Shown here: one piece after another, positions 9,101-18,665 of the stretch | How the letters are laid out: the number at the start of each line of letters is the position of its first letter | Position numbering within the stretch: the stretch's first letter is position 1 | From: Serratia sp. AKBS12 | GTDB lineage: Bacteria > Pseudomonadota > Gammaproteobacteria > Enterobacterales > Enterobacteriaceae | Reading direction: 5' to 3' | NCBI RefSeq assembly: GCF_024793895.1 | Contig: NZ_JANUSB010000015.1 | Location: 1,693,157 to 1,757,156, forward strand | DNA length: 64,000 bases | Notes under the pieces: model-generated | Seen by the model: the letters and a program-made list of their open reading frames with translations, nothing else | Told to the model about the DNA's origin: nothing | Databases searched by the model: none | Position numbers and translations under genes: made by a program

Positions 9101-10534
9101 TCAGTTGTTACGGATGTATTCATCCATATCGGTTTTCAGGTTATCAGACTTGGTACCGAAGATAGCCTGGACGCCAGAGCCGGCAACCACTACGCCCGCT
9201 GCACCCAGTTTCTTCAGACCGGCCTGGTCCACTTTCGACACGTCGGCCACGCTGACGCGCAGACGAGTGATGCAAGCATCCAGGTTGGTGATGTTTTCTT
9301 TGCCGCCGAAGGCCTGAACCAGCGCCGCGGACATTTCTGAACCGCCCTGCGCGCTCTGTTCGGCAGCGTTATCTTCACGACCTGGGGTTTTCAGATCCAG
9401 TTTGGCGATCAGCACGCGGAAGATGGTGTAGTACACCAGACCGTAGATGATACCAACGATTGGGAACAGCCAGATTTTGCTGCTGTTGCCGCTCAGAACG
9501 ATAAAGTCGATCAGACCGTGCGAGAAGCTGGTGCCATCACGCATGCCCAACAGAATACAGATTGGGAACGCCAGGCCAGCCAGAATGGCGTGGATCACAT
9601 ACAGGATCGGTGCCACGAACATGAACGAGAACTCGATCGGTTCGGTGATACCGGTCAGGAACGAGGTCAACGCGGCGGAGATCATGATACCGCCCACTTT
9701 TGCGCGGTTCTCTGGTTTGGCCGAGTGCCAGATGGCAATCGCCGCGGCCGGCAGACCGTACATTTTGAACAGGAAACCACCGGACAGTTTGCCCGCGGTC
9801 GGATCGCCCGCCATGTAGCGTGGGATATCGCCGTGGAAGACCTGACCTGCCGCGTTGGTGAATTCACCGATTTGCATCTGGAAAGGTACGTTCCAGATAT
9901 GGTGCAGACCGAACGGCACCAGAGAACGCTCAACCACGCCGTAGATGCCAAACGCCACTACCGGGTTCTGATAGGCAGCCCACTGTGAGAAGGTCTGGAT
10001 GGCAGTACCGATAGGTGGCCAGATAAAGGACAGGATCACACCAAGGAAGATCGCCGCCAGGCCGGAAATAATCGGCACAAAACGCTTACCGGCAAAGAAG
10101 CCGAGGTATTCCGGCAACTGGATGCGGAAGAAACGGTTAAACATGTAGGCAGCGATCGAGCCGGAGATAATCCCCCCCAGCACGCCGGTATCCGCCAGGT
10201 GTTTGGCTGCGATCTCTTCGGCAGGCAAATGCAATACCAAAGGCGCGACCACCGCCATGGTTTTCACCATGATGCCGTAGGCTACCACGGCGGCCAACGC
10301 AGAGACGCCGTCGTTATTGGTGAAGCCGAGCGCCACACCGATAGCGAAAATCAACGGCATATTGGCGAATACAGACCCGCCCGCTTCCGCCATCACGTGG
10401 GAGACTACCGCCGGTAGCCAGCTAAAATTGGCGGAACCGACGCCCAGCAGAATACCTGCGATAGGCAGTACGGATACCGGCAGCATTAGCGATTTACCTA
10501 CTTTTTGCAGGTTTGCAAATGCGTTCTTGAACAT
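9101..10534 (-). CDS. ptsG: Glucose-specific PTS enzyme IICB PtsG
   Basis: PtsG imports and phosphorylates glucose in the inner membrane. The 477 residues equal the E. coli length. The IIC membrane domain spans about residues 1-385 with a conserved substrate loop ([12 protein letters not shown]). A linker ([10 protein letters not shown]) leads to the IIB domain (about 400-477), whose phosphorylated cysteine (about 421) lies in [10 protein letters not shown]. The start [10 protein letters not shown] lies six to nine bases after AGGAG; the 21 upstream codons of the open frame are leader. Upstream are a Mlc-like operator, a CRP-like site and a conserved SgrS-type pairing segment, so control is probably as in E. 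coli. Confidence 0.97.
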   Translation of the reverse strand: MFKNAFANLQKVGKSLMLPVSVLPIAGILLGVGSANFSWLPAVVSHVMAEAGGSVFANMPLIFAIGVALGFTNNDGVSALAAVVAYGIMVKTMAVVAPLVLHLPAEEIAAKHLADTGVLGGIISGSIAAYMFNRFFRIQLPEYLGFFAGKRFVPIISGLAAIFLGVILSFIWPPIGTAIQTFSQWAAYQNPVVAFGIYGVVERSLVPFGLHHIWNVPFQMQIGEFTNAAGQVFHGDIPRYMAGDPTAGKLSGGFLFKMYGLPAAAIAIWHSAKPENRAKVGGIMISAALTSFLTGITEPIEFSFMFVAPILYVIHAILAGLAFPICILLGMRDGTSFSHGLIDFIVLSGNSSKIWLFPIVGIIYGLVYYTIFRVLIAKLDLKTPGREDNAAEQSAQGGSEMSAALVQAFGGKENITNLDACITRLRVSVADVSKVDQAGLKKLGAAGVVVAGSGVQAIFGTKSDNLKTDMDEYIRNN

Positions 10535-10535
10535 A

Positions 10536-10556
10536 GTTGAGTGTGCTCCTGAGTAA
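10536..10556 (-). promoter_or_regulatory. ptsG ribosome-binding segment resembling the SgrS sRNA target
   Basis: On the minus strand ACTCAGGAGCACACTCAA directly precedes the ptsG start. It closely resembles the E. coli ptsG segment paired by SgrS (one or two differences, from memory). It contains the AGGAG ribosome site, so pairing would block translation. Confidence 0.6.
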
Positions 10557-10644
10557 TAGTGCTTTGCTACTTCTTCGCGCGAATTTTCGCGTTGCAAGGG
10601 GGGGAGAAAATCCCCTGCAATTCAGGGTGTCTGAGCACCCCTTG

Positions 10645-10667
10645 AATTTTTACGCAGAGTAAAATAA
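10645..10667 (-). promoter_or_regulatory. Mlc-like operator upstream of ptsG
   Basis: On the minus strand TTATTTTACTCTGCGTAAAA resembles the Mlc (DgsA) operator, an inverted TATTTTAC/GTAAAATA with a short spacer. It lies about 115 bases before the ptsG start. The 10535-10862 interval holds no gene: it is the ptsG control region plus a 10-bp leader hairpin (about 10622-10646) and a 9-bp inverted repeat CTGAAACGG/CCGTTTCAG at 10779-10809. Confidence 0.7.
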
Positions 10668-10682
10668 ATAGCCTGCGCAATG

Positions 10683-10698
10683 TTTGATGACAGTCACG
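10683..10698 (-). promoter_or_regulatory. CRP-like site upstream of ptsG
   Basis: On the minus strand CGTGA-CTGTCA-TCAAA matches TGTGA-N6-TCACA at eight of ten positions. It lies just upstream of the Mlc-like operator, the position expected for CRP activation of ptsG. Confidence 0.55.
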
Positions 10699-10862
10699 TT
10701 TCGCCCAATCAGACGCGGAATTTTCCTTAAAAGCGCATTTATTTGTAAAAAAAGATGAAAAAATGCCCATTGCCCGGCCTGAAACGGCGATGAACATTAC
10801 CCGTTTCAGCCATTAATTACGAGCTTAAAAAAAAAGACGCGACCTGTAGTTGTTCCCTAAGC

Positions 10863-11651
10863 CTAGGCCAAGGATGAGAGTTCGATGTGAAATAAGCGTG
10901 AAAAATTGGCGCTGGTGGTCTCTGCCAGCGTCTCAAGGCTCACGCCTTTCAAAACCGCAAGATATTCAGCTACATCACGCACATACGCGGGTTGGTTTTC
11001 TTTGCCACGGTGCGGTACCGGCGCCAGGTAGGGAGAGTCTGTTTCCACCAGCATACGATCCAGCGGCACATAACGCGCCGCGTCACGCAGTTGCTCGGCG
11101 TTGCGGAAAGTGACAATACCGGAGAAAGAAATATAGAAACCGAGATCCAGCAGCGCTTCCGCCGTTGCCCGATCTTCGGTAAAGCAGTGCAGCACGCCAC
11201 CACACTGCTGGGCTTGCTCTTCTCGCAGGATACGTAGCGTATCTTCACGCGCATCACGCGTATGGACGATCACCGGTTTATTCAGATCGCGGCCAATACG
11301 AATATGTTGACGAAAAGACTCCTGTTGCAGCGCCCAGTTGTCTTTTTGATAAAAATAATCCAGCCCGGTTTCTCCCAGAGCCACCACCTGCTGCGCCGCC
11401 GCCAACTGACGCAGTTCGTCGTAATCGTAGCCGTCCTCCAAATTCAGCGGATGTACCCCGCAGGAAAACGCCACATCGGCGCGCGGGCCGATCAGATCGG
11501 TCATTGCCCGATAACCCGGCAAGGTGGTGGCCACCGCCAGGAAAAAACCAACGTCACGCGCTTTGGCCTTTGCCAGCGCGTCGTCCACATTTTGGTGCAG
11601 CGTTTGGTAGTCCAGGCTATCAAGATGGCAATGAGAATCTACTAACAACAT
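10863..11651 (-). CDS. ycfH: TatD-family metal-dependent hydrolase YcfH
   Basis: This 262-residue TIM-barrel deoxyribonuclease-like protein is of the TatD/YcfH/YjjV group. Metal-binding residues are visible in DSHCHLD (5-11), GETGLDYFY (about 91-99), VIVHTRDA (about 126-133), HCFTE (about 153) and ETDSPYLAP (about 203-211). It matches E. coli YcfH nearly end to end (265 residues). The order holB-ycfH-ptsG is conserved in E. coli. Its exact substrate is not established; family members have 3'-5' exonuclease activity. Confidence 0.94.
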   Translation of the reverse strand: MLLVDSHCHLDSLDYQTLHQNVDDALAKAKARDVGFFLAVATTLPGYRAMTDLIGPRADVAFSCGVHPLNLEDGYDYDELRQLAAAQQVVALGETGLDYFYQKDNWALQQESFRQHIRIGRDLNKPVIVHTRDAREDTLRILREEQAQQCGGVLHCFTEDRATAEALLDLGFYISFSGIVTFRNAEQLRDAARYVPLDRMLVETDSPYLAPVPHRGKENQPAYVRDVAEYLAVLKGVSLETLAETTSANFSRLFHIELSSLA

Positions 11652-11665
11652 AATATTTAACTCTT

Positions 11666-12673
11666 TTACAGCGAATGAGGTTGAGAATAGCCGGCAGAGG
11701 CAAACATCTGCTCCCAGCTGAGTAACCGTTCGGTCAGCAGCAGTTCGCGGTTAACGCCAACCACGCTGAGCAACTGATGTCGGCAATGCAACCATTGTTG
11801 AACGATGTGTTGCAACGACGCAGCGCTAAGCCGCGTGGCCAGTTGCTGTACCAACGGCAACCGATCCTGATTGAGCACAAAACTCGCCGCGTCCTGCTGC
11901 CATTTCATGGCATCGATCAGTAAGCTACACAGCCAGTGTAGACGCTCCGCCACGTTGTCGTGATTCAGCACCGGCAACAGCACCAGCATGTCCTGGCCAA
12001 GCAGCGCATCATGCAGCACGTCGCACAGCGCACTGCGTTGTTGCCAACGTTCCGGTTGCAGCAATTGCTCGGCGGCAATAGGCGCGCCGTCGTGCAGCCG
12101 CAGCGCCGTCAGACAGTCGGTCGGGTTGGCCACTACCTGCCGATTCAACCATTGCAGACCGAGCTGCTCGTCGGGGCTGGTGAGGTGCCAGTAAAAGCAG
12201 CGGCTGCGCAGCGTGGCCAGCAGGCGCGAAGGCTCCCGGCAACCCAACAGGAAATAGGTATTGGCCGGTGGTTCTTCCAGGGTTTTCAACAGCGCATTGG
12301 CGGCCGCTTCGGTCAAGGATTCGGCCTGCGCCAACCAGACAACCTTGGCGCCACCTTGCTGCGCATGCGAATATAGCGTTTCAATAACCTGGCGGATCGG
12401 TTCGATCCCCAGACTGCTTTTGCCCTTTTCCGGCGCCAGCACATGATAATCCGGGTGATTGCCCGCCAGCATCAGCCGACATGCATGGCATGTGCCGCAG
12501 CTTTTTTCGCCGTTGCGTTGCTGGCAAATCAGCCAGCGGCTAATGCCATAGACCAGCGCCTCATCGCCATTGCCTGCCGCTGCATGCAGCAGCAGCGCAT
12601 GATGCCCGCGCCCAGCGGCATATTGAGCGATCAGTTGACGGTAAGGCGCATTCAGCCACGGATACCAATTCAT
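11666..12673 (-). CDS. holB: DNA polymerase III delta-prime subunit HolB
   Basis: HolB is the stator subunit of the clamp loader that places the beta clamp on DNA. The 335 residues carry the AAA+ fold with a non-functional nucleotide site (AAGNGDEAL where a Walker A would be, near 28-36). The zinc module CGTCHACRLM with a preceding cysteine lies near 48-65. Further in are the sensor-type segments NALLKTLEEPP (about 125-135) and LLATLRSRC (about 150-158, SRC motif). The ATG overlaps the tmk stop (TGATG), so translation is probably coupled. The tmk-holB order is standard in enterobacteria. Confidence 0.95.
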   Translation of the reverse strand: MNWYPWLNAPYRQLIAQYAAGRGHHALLLHAAAGNGDEALVYGISRWLICQQRNGEKSCGTCHACRLMLAGNHPDYHVLAPEKGKSSLGIEPIRQVIETLYSHAQQGGAKVVWLAQAESLTEAAANALLKTLEEPPANTYFLLGCREPSRLLATLRSRCFYWHLTSPDEQLGLQWLNRQVVANPTDCLTALRLHDGAPIAAEQLLQPERWQQRSALCDVLHDALLGQDMLVLLPVLNHDNVAERLHWLCSLLIDAMKWQQDAASFVLNQDRLPLVQQLATRLSAASLQHIVQQWLHCRHQLLSVVGVNRELLLTERLLSWEQMFASAGYSQPHSL

Positions 12674-13311
12674 CAGGCGTGTTCCTGTTGTTGCAACCAC
12701 GCGGCAACGCAACGGCCAATGTCGCCCGTCACCTGCTCGAGCGGCTGTGCCGCATCAATGGTGACTATCGTTGCATCCGCCGCCGCCAGCTGCTGATAGC
12801 GAGCGCGAGTACGTTCAAAGAATGGCAAGGCTTCCTGTTCGATACGATCCAGCGCACCGCGCGCCTGTGCCCGCTGTAGCCCGACCAGCGGCGGTAAATC
12901 AAGGTAAAGCGTTAAATCGGGGCGGAAATCACCCAATACGGTATCGCGCAACGATGCCATCAGGCGCTGATCTACGCCGCGGCCACCGCCCTGGTAGGCC
13001 TGTGACGACAGATCGTGCCGATCGCCGACCACCCAGGCGCCGCGTGCCAACGCCGGCTTGATCACCGTTTCCACCAGTTGCACACGCGCGGCGTACAGCA
13101 TCAGCACTTCAGCCTTGATGGTCGGCAGCTCACCTTGGTAACCGCGCTTGAACAGATCGCGCAGCTTTTCCGCCAGCGGCGTACCGCCCGGCTCGCGGGT
13201 GAAAACGATGTCGTTGATACCGTGCTGGCGCAATACATCGACCACGGTGTTGCGCGCAGTGGTTTTGCCCGCACCTTCCAGTCCTTCAATAACCACGAAT
13301 TTACTGTTCAT
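12673..13311 (-). CDS. tmk: Thymidylate kinase Tmk
   Basis: Tmk phosphorylates dTMP to dTDP, an essential step in dTTP synthesis. The 212-residue protein (E. coli 213) has the P-loop [10 protein letters not shown] (about residues 9-18), [15 protein letters not shown] (about 37-51) with the DR[Y/H] motif as [18 protein letters not shown] (about 94-111), and the LID region [14 protein letters not shown] (about 147-160). It overlaps the 3' end of mltG by 11 bases and is coupled to holB. The gene order mltG-tmk-holB is as in E. coli. Confidence 0.97.
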   Translation of the reverse strand: MNSKFVVIEGLEGAGKTTARNTVVDVLRQHGINDIVFTREPGGTPLAEKLRDLFKRGYQGELPTIKAEVLMLYAARVQLVETVIKPALARGAWVVGDRHDLSSQAYQGGGRGVDQRLMASLRDTVLGDFRPDLTLYLDLPPLVGLQRAQARGALDRIEQEALPFFERTRARYQQLAAADATIVTIDAAQPLEQVTGDIGRCVAAWLQQQEHA

Positions 13312-14326
13312 TCTTTTCCTTCAACGCCTGACGGTAAAGGCGCACCGCCTTATTGTGGTTCGCCAGGTTAGTGGTAAAGGTATGACCACCCTTGCCGTCG
13401 GCAACAAAATACAGATAAGGGGTTTTTGCCGGGTGTGCGGCGGCTTCCAGCGAAGCCTGACTCGGCATGGCGATCGGCGTTGGCGGCAGTCCATTGATCA
13501 CATAGGTATTATAAGGTGTCGGCGTTTCCAGATCCTTGCGACTGATGTTGCCATTATATCCTTCTCCCATGCCATAAATGACCGTCGGATCGGTTTGCAG
13601 CCGCATGCCGATACGCAAACGGTTGACGAACACCGACGCTACCTTGGTACGCTCTTCCGGCACGGCGGTTTCTTTTTCAACGATCGACGCCATGGTCAGC
13701 AGCTGTTCGGGGGTTTTGTAGGGCAACGACGTGTCACGCCCCTGCCATGCATCTTCCAGGGCTTTTACCATGCGTAAATGTGCTCGTTTGAGCAAGGCGA
13801 TATCGGTCATGCCAGCGGTGTAGGCATAGGTGTCGGGATATAAGTACCCTTCTGGCTGAACGCCTGCCGGCAGGCCGAGCGCCTCGGCGATTTGCGCCTC
13901 ACTCTTGCCTGCCAGCGTGTGTTTCAGGTATTGGGATTGCTGCAAAACCAGCAGCCAGTCACGCAGACGAGAGCCTTCAATAAAGCGGGCGCTGAATTGC
14001 GCTTCCTTGCCACTGGCCAACAGCTCCAGCATCTGGCGCACCGTCATGCCCGGCGTAAAGCGATAAGTACCGGCCTTGAATTCAGCCAGTTCAGGATCAA
14101 GCTTCAGCAACCAGGGGAACCATTTTCCGCTACGGATCAATTTGTCACGTACCAGCAAGCCTTCCAGCGCCACGCGGCCAGTACCGGCAGGCAGTTTGAA
14201 GATCGCTTCCTGCTGAATCGCCAACGGCGTATCGGCAAAGCGCTCAACCTTCTGGTAACCCCAAAACAGCAGGGCCAATACCAGAACAACTACTAACGAA
14301 ACAATCTTCAGTTTTTTTCTCTTCAT
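13301..14326 (-). CDS. mltG: Endolytic murein transglycosylase MltG
   Basis: MltG cleaves nascent glycan strands in the periplasm and sets their length. The 341 residues show a short cytoplasmic basic start, one transmembrane segment (about 7-25), a LysM-like part and the YceG domain. The catalytic glutamate lies in [10 protein letters not shown] (near 218), followed by [20 protein letters not shown] at 14326 is used; the upstream TTG in the same frame is unlikely. It starts 13 bases after pabC and overlaps tmk, inside the pabC-mltG-tmk-holB-ycfH run. Confidence 0.95.
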   Translation of the reverse strand: MKRKKLKIVSLVVVLVLALLFWGYQKVERFADTPLAIQQEAIFKLPAGTGRVALEGLLVRDKLIRSGKWFPWLLKLDPELAEFKAGTYRFTPGMTVRQMLELLASGKEAQFSARFIEGSRLRDWLLVLQQSQYLKHTLAGKSEAQIAEALGLPAGVQPEGYLYPDTYAYTAGMTDIALLKRAHLRMVKALEDAWQGRDTSLPYKTPEQLLTMASIVEKETAVPEERTKVASVFVNRLRIGMRLQTDPTVIYGMGEGYNGNISRKDLETPTPYNTYVINGLPPTPIAMPSQASLEAAAHPAKTPYLYFVADGKGGHTFTTNLANHNKAVRLYRQALKEKNEQ

Positions 14327-14339
14327 CAATCAGCCATGG

Positions 14340-15137
14340 TCAACAGTGTGGGCTTAAAAAATCGTATAACCGGCGCGAGTGATAATGCCACTGATGCGCC
14401 ATATTAACCGGCAGCAAAGGCATCAGTGCATTGCTCACCAACACCTCGTCGGCGTCGGCCAGGGTAGCAAGCGGCTCGCTGACGCAATACAGCGCATACT
14501 CGCTGCCCGCCAGCAGCTCCATCACCCGGCGCCGCATCAGGCCAGTTACGCCCGCCTGGCCAAGATCCGGCGTGTAGACCGCCTTTCCCTTACGCCAGAA
14601 CAAATTAGCCGCACAGCATTCCACCAGCAACCCGGCAGTGTCAAGCACCAGCGCCTCGTCGGCGTCAGTCTGGTCAAGATGCGCGCGAATCAGCACCTGC
14701 TCCAGACGATTAAGGTGCTTCAGACCGGCCAGCAGCGGGTTGCGCGCCAATGGCACCGGGCTGAGCGCCAACCGGATCCCCTGTTCACGCAGGCGAAGAT
14801 AATGCTGTGGATAGGCGCTGCGCGACACAATGCGCTTCGGATGACTACACCCTTGCGGGCTGTAACCCCGCCCGCCGCTGCCGCGCGTCAGTATCGCTTT
14901 GACCACGCCTAGCGGGATAGATTCTGCCGCCTGGCGCATTTCCTGCTCCAGGGCCGGCCAATCGGTATGCGGCAACATCAACCGCTGCGCCGCCTGCTGC
15001 ATTCGTTCGATATGCCAGGGCAACAGGTCGATTTGCCCGTCAACCACCCGTGCTGTGGTGAAACAACCGTCACCAAACTGCAGGCCACGGTCGCTTGGCG
15101 CCAGCGCATCATGTTGTTGCCCATTAATCCAGTACAT
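14340..15137 (-). CDS. pabC: Aminodeoxychorismate lyase PabC
   Basis: PabC converts 4-amino-4-deoxychorismate to p-aminobenzoate and pyruvate for folate synthesis. This 265-residue fold-type IV PLP enzyme (E. coli 269) has the N-terminal signature RGLQFGDGCFTT (about 18-29). The PLP lysine lies in LAGLKHLNRLEQV (lysine near 140), and the cofactor-phosphate region is EALVLDTAGLLVECCAANLFW (about 160-180). It follows the fabF terminator, so it is expressed by read-through or its own promoter in 15138-15208. Confidence 0.95.
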   Translation of the reverse strand: MYWINGQQHDALAPSDRGLQFGDGCFTTARVVDGQIDLLPWHIERMQQAAQRLMLPHTDWPALEQEMRQAAESIPLGVVKAILTRGSGGRGYSPQGCSHPKRIVSRSAYPQHYLRLREQGIRLALSPVPLARNPLLAGLKHLNRLEQVLIRAHLDQTDADEALVLDTAGLLVECCAANLFWRKGKAVYTPDLGQAGVTGLMRRRVMELLAGSEYALYCVSEPLATLADADEVLVSNALMPLLPVNMAHQWHYHSRRLYDFLSPHC

Positions 15138-15208
15138 ATCTCCCCCAGAGGGTTTCGGTTTTGATTACAGAATAACAGGCACGGCAGCCGGTTGGCCTGG
15201 CGTGGCAT

Positions 15209-15234
15209 AAAAAAAGCCCGGTTCAAGACCGGGC
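15209..15234 (-). terminator. fabF terminator
   Basis: On the minus strand GCCCGGT-CTTGA-ACCGGGC is followed by seven T, 25 bases after the fabF stop and before pabC. Confidence 0.92.
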
Positions 15235-15258
15235 TTCCAAAGACAGACCAAACGATGT

Positions 15259-16500
15259 TTAAACGCGACGGAAAATCAGCGAGCCGTTGGTGCCGCCAAA
15301 ACCGAAGGAGTTACACAGGGTATATTCCAAATCGGTTACCTGACGCGCTTCATGCGGTACAAAGTCCAGATCGCAACCTTCATCCGGGTTATCCAGGTTG
15401 ATGGTCGGCGGAACCGCCCGATCGCGCAGTGCCAGTACGGTGAAGATCGATTCAATCGCACCCGCAGCCCCCAACAGGTGGCCGGTCATCGATTTGGTCG
15501 AGCTGACCATCACCCGTGCCGCATCGGCACCAAACACCGATTTGACCGCTTCTGCTTCCGCTTTATCACCGGCCGGCGTTGAGGTACCGTGCGCATTGAT
15601 ATAACCAACCTGTGACGTTGTCACACCCGCATCTTTCAACGCGTGCTCCATCGCCAATGCCGCACCTGCGCCGTTTTCCGGCGGTGAGGTCATATGGTAG
15701 GCATCGCTGCTCATACCAAAACCGACAACTTCTGCGTAAATTTTTGCACCGCGCTTTTTGGCGTGTTCGTACTCTTCGAGCACCATCATACCTGCGCCGT
15801 CGCCCAGTACGAAACCGTCACGGTCTTTGTCCCATGGACGGCTTGCCGCCTGCGGGTTGTCGTTGCGGGTGGACAGCGCGCGCGCTGCGCCGAAACCGCC
15901 AACGCCCAATGGGGTACTGGCTTTTTCTGCCCCACCGGCCAGCATAACGTCAGCATCATTGTAAGCAATGATACGCGCGGCATGGCCAATGTTATGCACG
16001 CCTGAGGTGCAGGCGGTGGCAATCGAAATACTCGGCCCACGCATGCCATACATGATGGTCAGGTGCCCGGCAATCATGTTGACGATGGTGGACGGCACGA
16101 AGAACGGGCTTATTTTCCGCGGGCCACCGTTGACCAGCGAACTGTGATTTTCTTCAATCAGACCCAAACCGCCGATGCCGGAGCCAATAGCGGCGCCAAT
16201 GCGGCCGGCGTTGGCCTCGGTGATATCCAGCCCGGCGTCCTGCATGGCCTGCATGCCGGCGGCGATGCCGTACTGAATGAAGAGGTCCATCTTGCGCGCA
16301 TCTTTGCGAGAGATGAAATCCTCAACGTTAAAATTCTTTACCAAGCCAGCAAAACGCGTTGCATAGGCAGTAGTATCGAAATGTTCGATCAGGCTGATGC
16401 CACTCTGACCGGCAAGAAGAGCGTTCCATGTGGACTCTACCGTATTGCCGACAGGAGACAACATGCCCAGTCCGGTCACAACTACTCGACGCTTAGACAC
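15259..16500 (-). CDS. fabF: 3-oxoacyl-ACP synthase II FabF
   Basis: FabF is the condensing enzyme that elongates acyl-ACP and controls temperature-dependent cis-vaccenate formation. The 413-residue thiolase-fold protein has the catalytic cysteine near 164 ([13 protein letters not shown]). The histidines lie in [13 protein letters not shown] (near 304) and [14 protein letters not shown] (near 341), and the C-terminal FGFGGTN loop is present. The start follows an AAGGAGG-like site. It is separated from acpP by an intrinsic terminator. Confidence 0.98.
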   Translation of the reverse strand: MSKRRVVVTGLGMLSPVGNTVESTWNALLAGQSGISLIEHFDTTAYATRFAGLVKNFNVEDFISRKDARKMDLFIQYGIAAGMQAMQDAGLDITEANAGRIGAAIGSGIGGLGLIEENHSSLVNGGPRKISPFFVPSTIVNMIAGHLTIMYGMRGPSISIATACTSGVHNIGHAARIIAYNDADVMLAGGAEKASTPLGVGGFGAARALSTRNDNPQAASRPWDKDRDGFVLGDGAGMMVLEEYEHAKKRGAKIYAEVVGFGMSSDAYHMTSPPENGAGAALAMEHALKDAGVTTSQVGYINAHGTSTPAGDKAEAEAVKSVFGADAARVMVSSTKSMTGHLLGAAGAIESIFTVLALRDRAVPPTINLDNPDEGCDLDFVPHEARQVTDLEYTLCNSFGFGGTNGSLIFRRV

Positions 16501-16540
16501 GTTTGTCCTCCAAGGAGGGAAAATATGACACTAGAGATAG

Positions 16541-16570
16541 AAAAAACTTAGGCGGTCGAGTGACCGCCTA
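16541..16570 (-). terminator. Intrinsic terminator between acpP and fabF
   Basis: On the minus strand TAGGCGGTC-ACTC-GACCGCCTA is followed, after two bases, by six T. It starts 12 bases after the acpP stop and ends before the fabF ribosome site. It probably makes acpP mRNA more abundant than fabF mRNA. Confidence 0.8.
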
Positions 16571-16581
16571 GATATGTTCGC

Positions 16582-16818
16582 TTACTGCTGGTTCTGGTTG
16601 ATGAAATCAATAGCTGCCTGAACAGTAGTGATTTTCTCAGCTTCTTCGTCTGGAATTTCGGTGTCGAATTCTTCTTCCAGCGCCATTACCAACTCAACAG
16701 TGTCAAGAGAATCAGCACCCAGATCTTCAACGAAAGAAGCAGTGTTTACCACTTCCTCCTGTTTAACACCCAGTTGCTCAACAATGATTTTCTTAACGCG
16801 TTCTTCGATAGTGCTCAT
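16582..16818 (-). CDS. acpP: Acyl carrier protein AcpP
   Basis: AcpP carries growing acyl chains on a phosphopantetheine arm for fatty-acid, phospholipid and lipid A synthesis. The 78-residue acidic protein has the attachment serine at residue 37 in [12 protein letters not shown]. It is almost identical to E. coli AcpP, with a small change at the C-terminus (FINQNQQ). It lies between fabG and fabF, with 154 bases upstream to fabG that may hold its own promoter. Confidence 0.99.
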   Translation of the reverse strand: MSTIEERVKKIIVEQLGVKQEEVVNTASFVEDLGADSLDTVELVMALEEEFDTEIPDEEAEKITTVQAAIDFINQNQQ

Positions 16819-16972
16819 ACTCTTAAATTTCCTATCAAAACTCGCTTTCGCGATGGTTTTCGTAGTGTATAAAATGTTGAAAAAGATGCAACTAAATCCC
16901 GGCTGGTCAAACCACGATTTTACGCTATTTTGCGGTTTTTACCCCAAATAACGCAAATAGTTTTCGCATTTT

Positions 16973-17707
16973 TTAAATCATGTACATGCCGCCATTGACA
17001 TGCAATGTTTCACCGGTGATATAGCCAGCCTCATCAGAGGCTAAAAATGCAACAGCGCTGGCGATTTCTTTAGCATCACCCAGCCGATTGGCTGGAACCG
17101 ATGTCAAAATGCCTGCACGTTGATCTTCTGTCAACGCCCGTGTCATGTCCGTCTCAATAAAGCCAGGAGCCACGACGTTGACCGTAATGCCACGAGAAGC
17201 AACTTCACGTGCCAAAGATTTGCTAAAACCAATCAAGCCGGCTTTAGCCGCCGCGTAGTTAGCCTGCCCTGCATTGCCCATGGTTCCAACAACGGAACCG
17301 ATAGTGATGATCCGGCCAAACCGCTTTTTCATCATAGCTCGCATTACCGCTTTTGACAGACGGAATACGGAAGTCAGATTAGTATCAAGAATATCCTGCC
17401 ACTCATCGTCTTTCATACGCATCAGCAGGTTATCACGCGTAATGCCGGCATTATTCACTAAAATGTCGATTTCGCCAAATTCCGCACGAATCGATGCCAG
17501 CACGCTGTCGATAGATTGAGCATCAACAACGTTTAACATAAACCCTTTACCGTTTGTGCCCAGATAGTCGCTGATGGCTTCTGCGCCCTTTTCACTGGTC
17601 GCGGTACCGATAACTTTTGCGCCACGCGCAACAAACGATTCTGCAATAGCCCGGCCAATACCGCGGCTTGCGCCGGTGACCAGAACAACTTTTCCTTCGA
17701 AGCTCAT
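16973..17707 (-). CDS. fabG: 3-oxoacyl-ACP reductase FabG
   Basis: FabG is the NADPH-dependent reduction step of the fatty-acid cycle. This 244-residue classical SDR has the cofactor motif TGASRGIG (about 12-19), NNAGITRD (about 86-93), catalytic serine in IGSVVGT (near 138) and YAAAKAG (tyrosine near 151). The length equals E. coli FabG. It is 11 bases downstream of fabD. Confidence 0.98.
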   Translation of the reverse strand: MSFEGKVVLVTGASRGIGRAIAESFVARGAKVIGTATSEKGAEAISDYLGTNGKGFMLNVVDAQSIDSVLASIRAEFGEIDILVNNAGITRDNLLMRMKDDEWQDILDTNLTSVFRLSKAVMRAMMKKRFGRIITIGSVVGTMGNAGQANYAAAKAGLIGFSKSLAREVASRGITVNVVAPGFIETDMTRALTEDQRAGILTSVPANRLGDAKEIASAVAFLASDEAGYITGETLHVNGGMYMI

Positions 17708-17718
17708 TGTTTTCCTCT

Positions 17719-18648
17719 TTATTGTTCAAGCGCCGCTGACAGGCTGGCTGGGTCGTTAACCGCTGATGCCGTCATGGTATCGACAATGCGTTTGGTCAGA
17801 CCGGTGAGCACTTTGCCCGGACCGACCTCCAGCAGCGAGCCGACGCCCTGCGCCGCAATGAATTCTACGCTTTCGGTCCAGCGTACCGGGCTGAACAATT
17901 GGCGAACCAGCGCGCTGCGGATCGCCTGCGGATCGGTTTCGCTGCGCACATCGACGTTGTTGACCACCGGTATCTGTGGTGCATTGAAGTCGATCTCTTT
18001 CAACGCCTCGGCCAGCTTGTCCGCCGCCGGTTTCATCAGTGCGCAATGCGAAGGCACGCTGACCGGTAACGGCAGCGCACGCTTGGCGCCAGCGGCCTTA
18101 CAGGCGGCACCGGCACGCTCAACCGCGTCCTTGTTGCCAGCAATCACCACCTGGCCAGGTGAGTTGAAGTTCACCGGAGCAACCACTTCGCCCTGTGCGG
18201 ATTCTTCGCACGCTTTGGCGATGGCGTCGTTATCCAGGCCGATAATGGCGTACATGGCGCCAGTGCCCGCCGGCACCGCTTCCTGCATCAGTTTGCCGCG
18301 CAGCTCGACCAGGCGGATTGCCGCCTGGAAATCCAGCACGCCCGCACACACCAGCGCGGAATATTCACCCAGGCTATGGCCAGCCATAAACGCTGGCATT
18401 TTCCCATCCTGCTGCTGCCAAACGCGGAAAATGGCGACCGACGCCGCCAGCAGCGCAGGCTGCGTCTGCCAGGTTTTATTCAGTTCTTCGGCCGGCCCCT
18501 GCTGCACCAGTTGCCACAGGTCATAGCCCAGGGCAGCAGACGCCTCGGCGAAGGTCTGTTCAACCACAGGATACTCGGCGGCCAACTCGGCCAGCATGCC
18601 AACGGTCTGCGACCCCTGGCCAGGAAATACCATTGCAAATTGCGTCAT
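17719..18648 (-). CDS. fabD: Malonyl-CoA:ACP transacylase FabD
   Basis: FabD transfers malonyl groups from CoA to ACP. The 309 residues equal the E. coli length. It has the N-terminal VFPGQGSQ (8-15), the nucleophile GHSLGEYSAL (serine 92), the malonate-binding arginine region VELRGKLMQ (about 117) and the catalytic histidine in PVSVPSHCALM (near 201). It lies between fabH and fabG. Confidence 0.98.
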   Translation of the reverse strand: MTQFAMVFPGQGSQTVGMLAELAAEYPVVEQTFAEASAALGYDLWQLVQQGPAEELNKTWQTQPALLAASVAIFRVWQQQDGKMPAFMAGHSLGEYSALVCAGVLDFQAAIRLVELRGKLMQEAVPAGTGAMYAIIGLDNDAIAKACEESAQGEVVAPVNFNSPGQVVIAGNKDAVERAGAACKAAGAKRALPLPVSVPSHCALMKPAADKLAEALKEIDFNAPQIPVVNNVDVRSETDPQAIRSALVRQLFSPVRWTESVEFIAAQGVGSLLEVGPGKVLTGLTKRIVDTMTASAVNDPASLSAALEQ

Positions 18649-18665
18649 TTTATCTTCCTGTCAAT

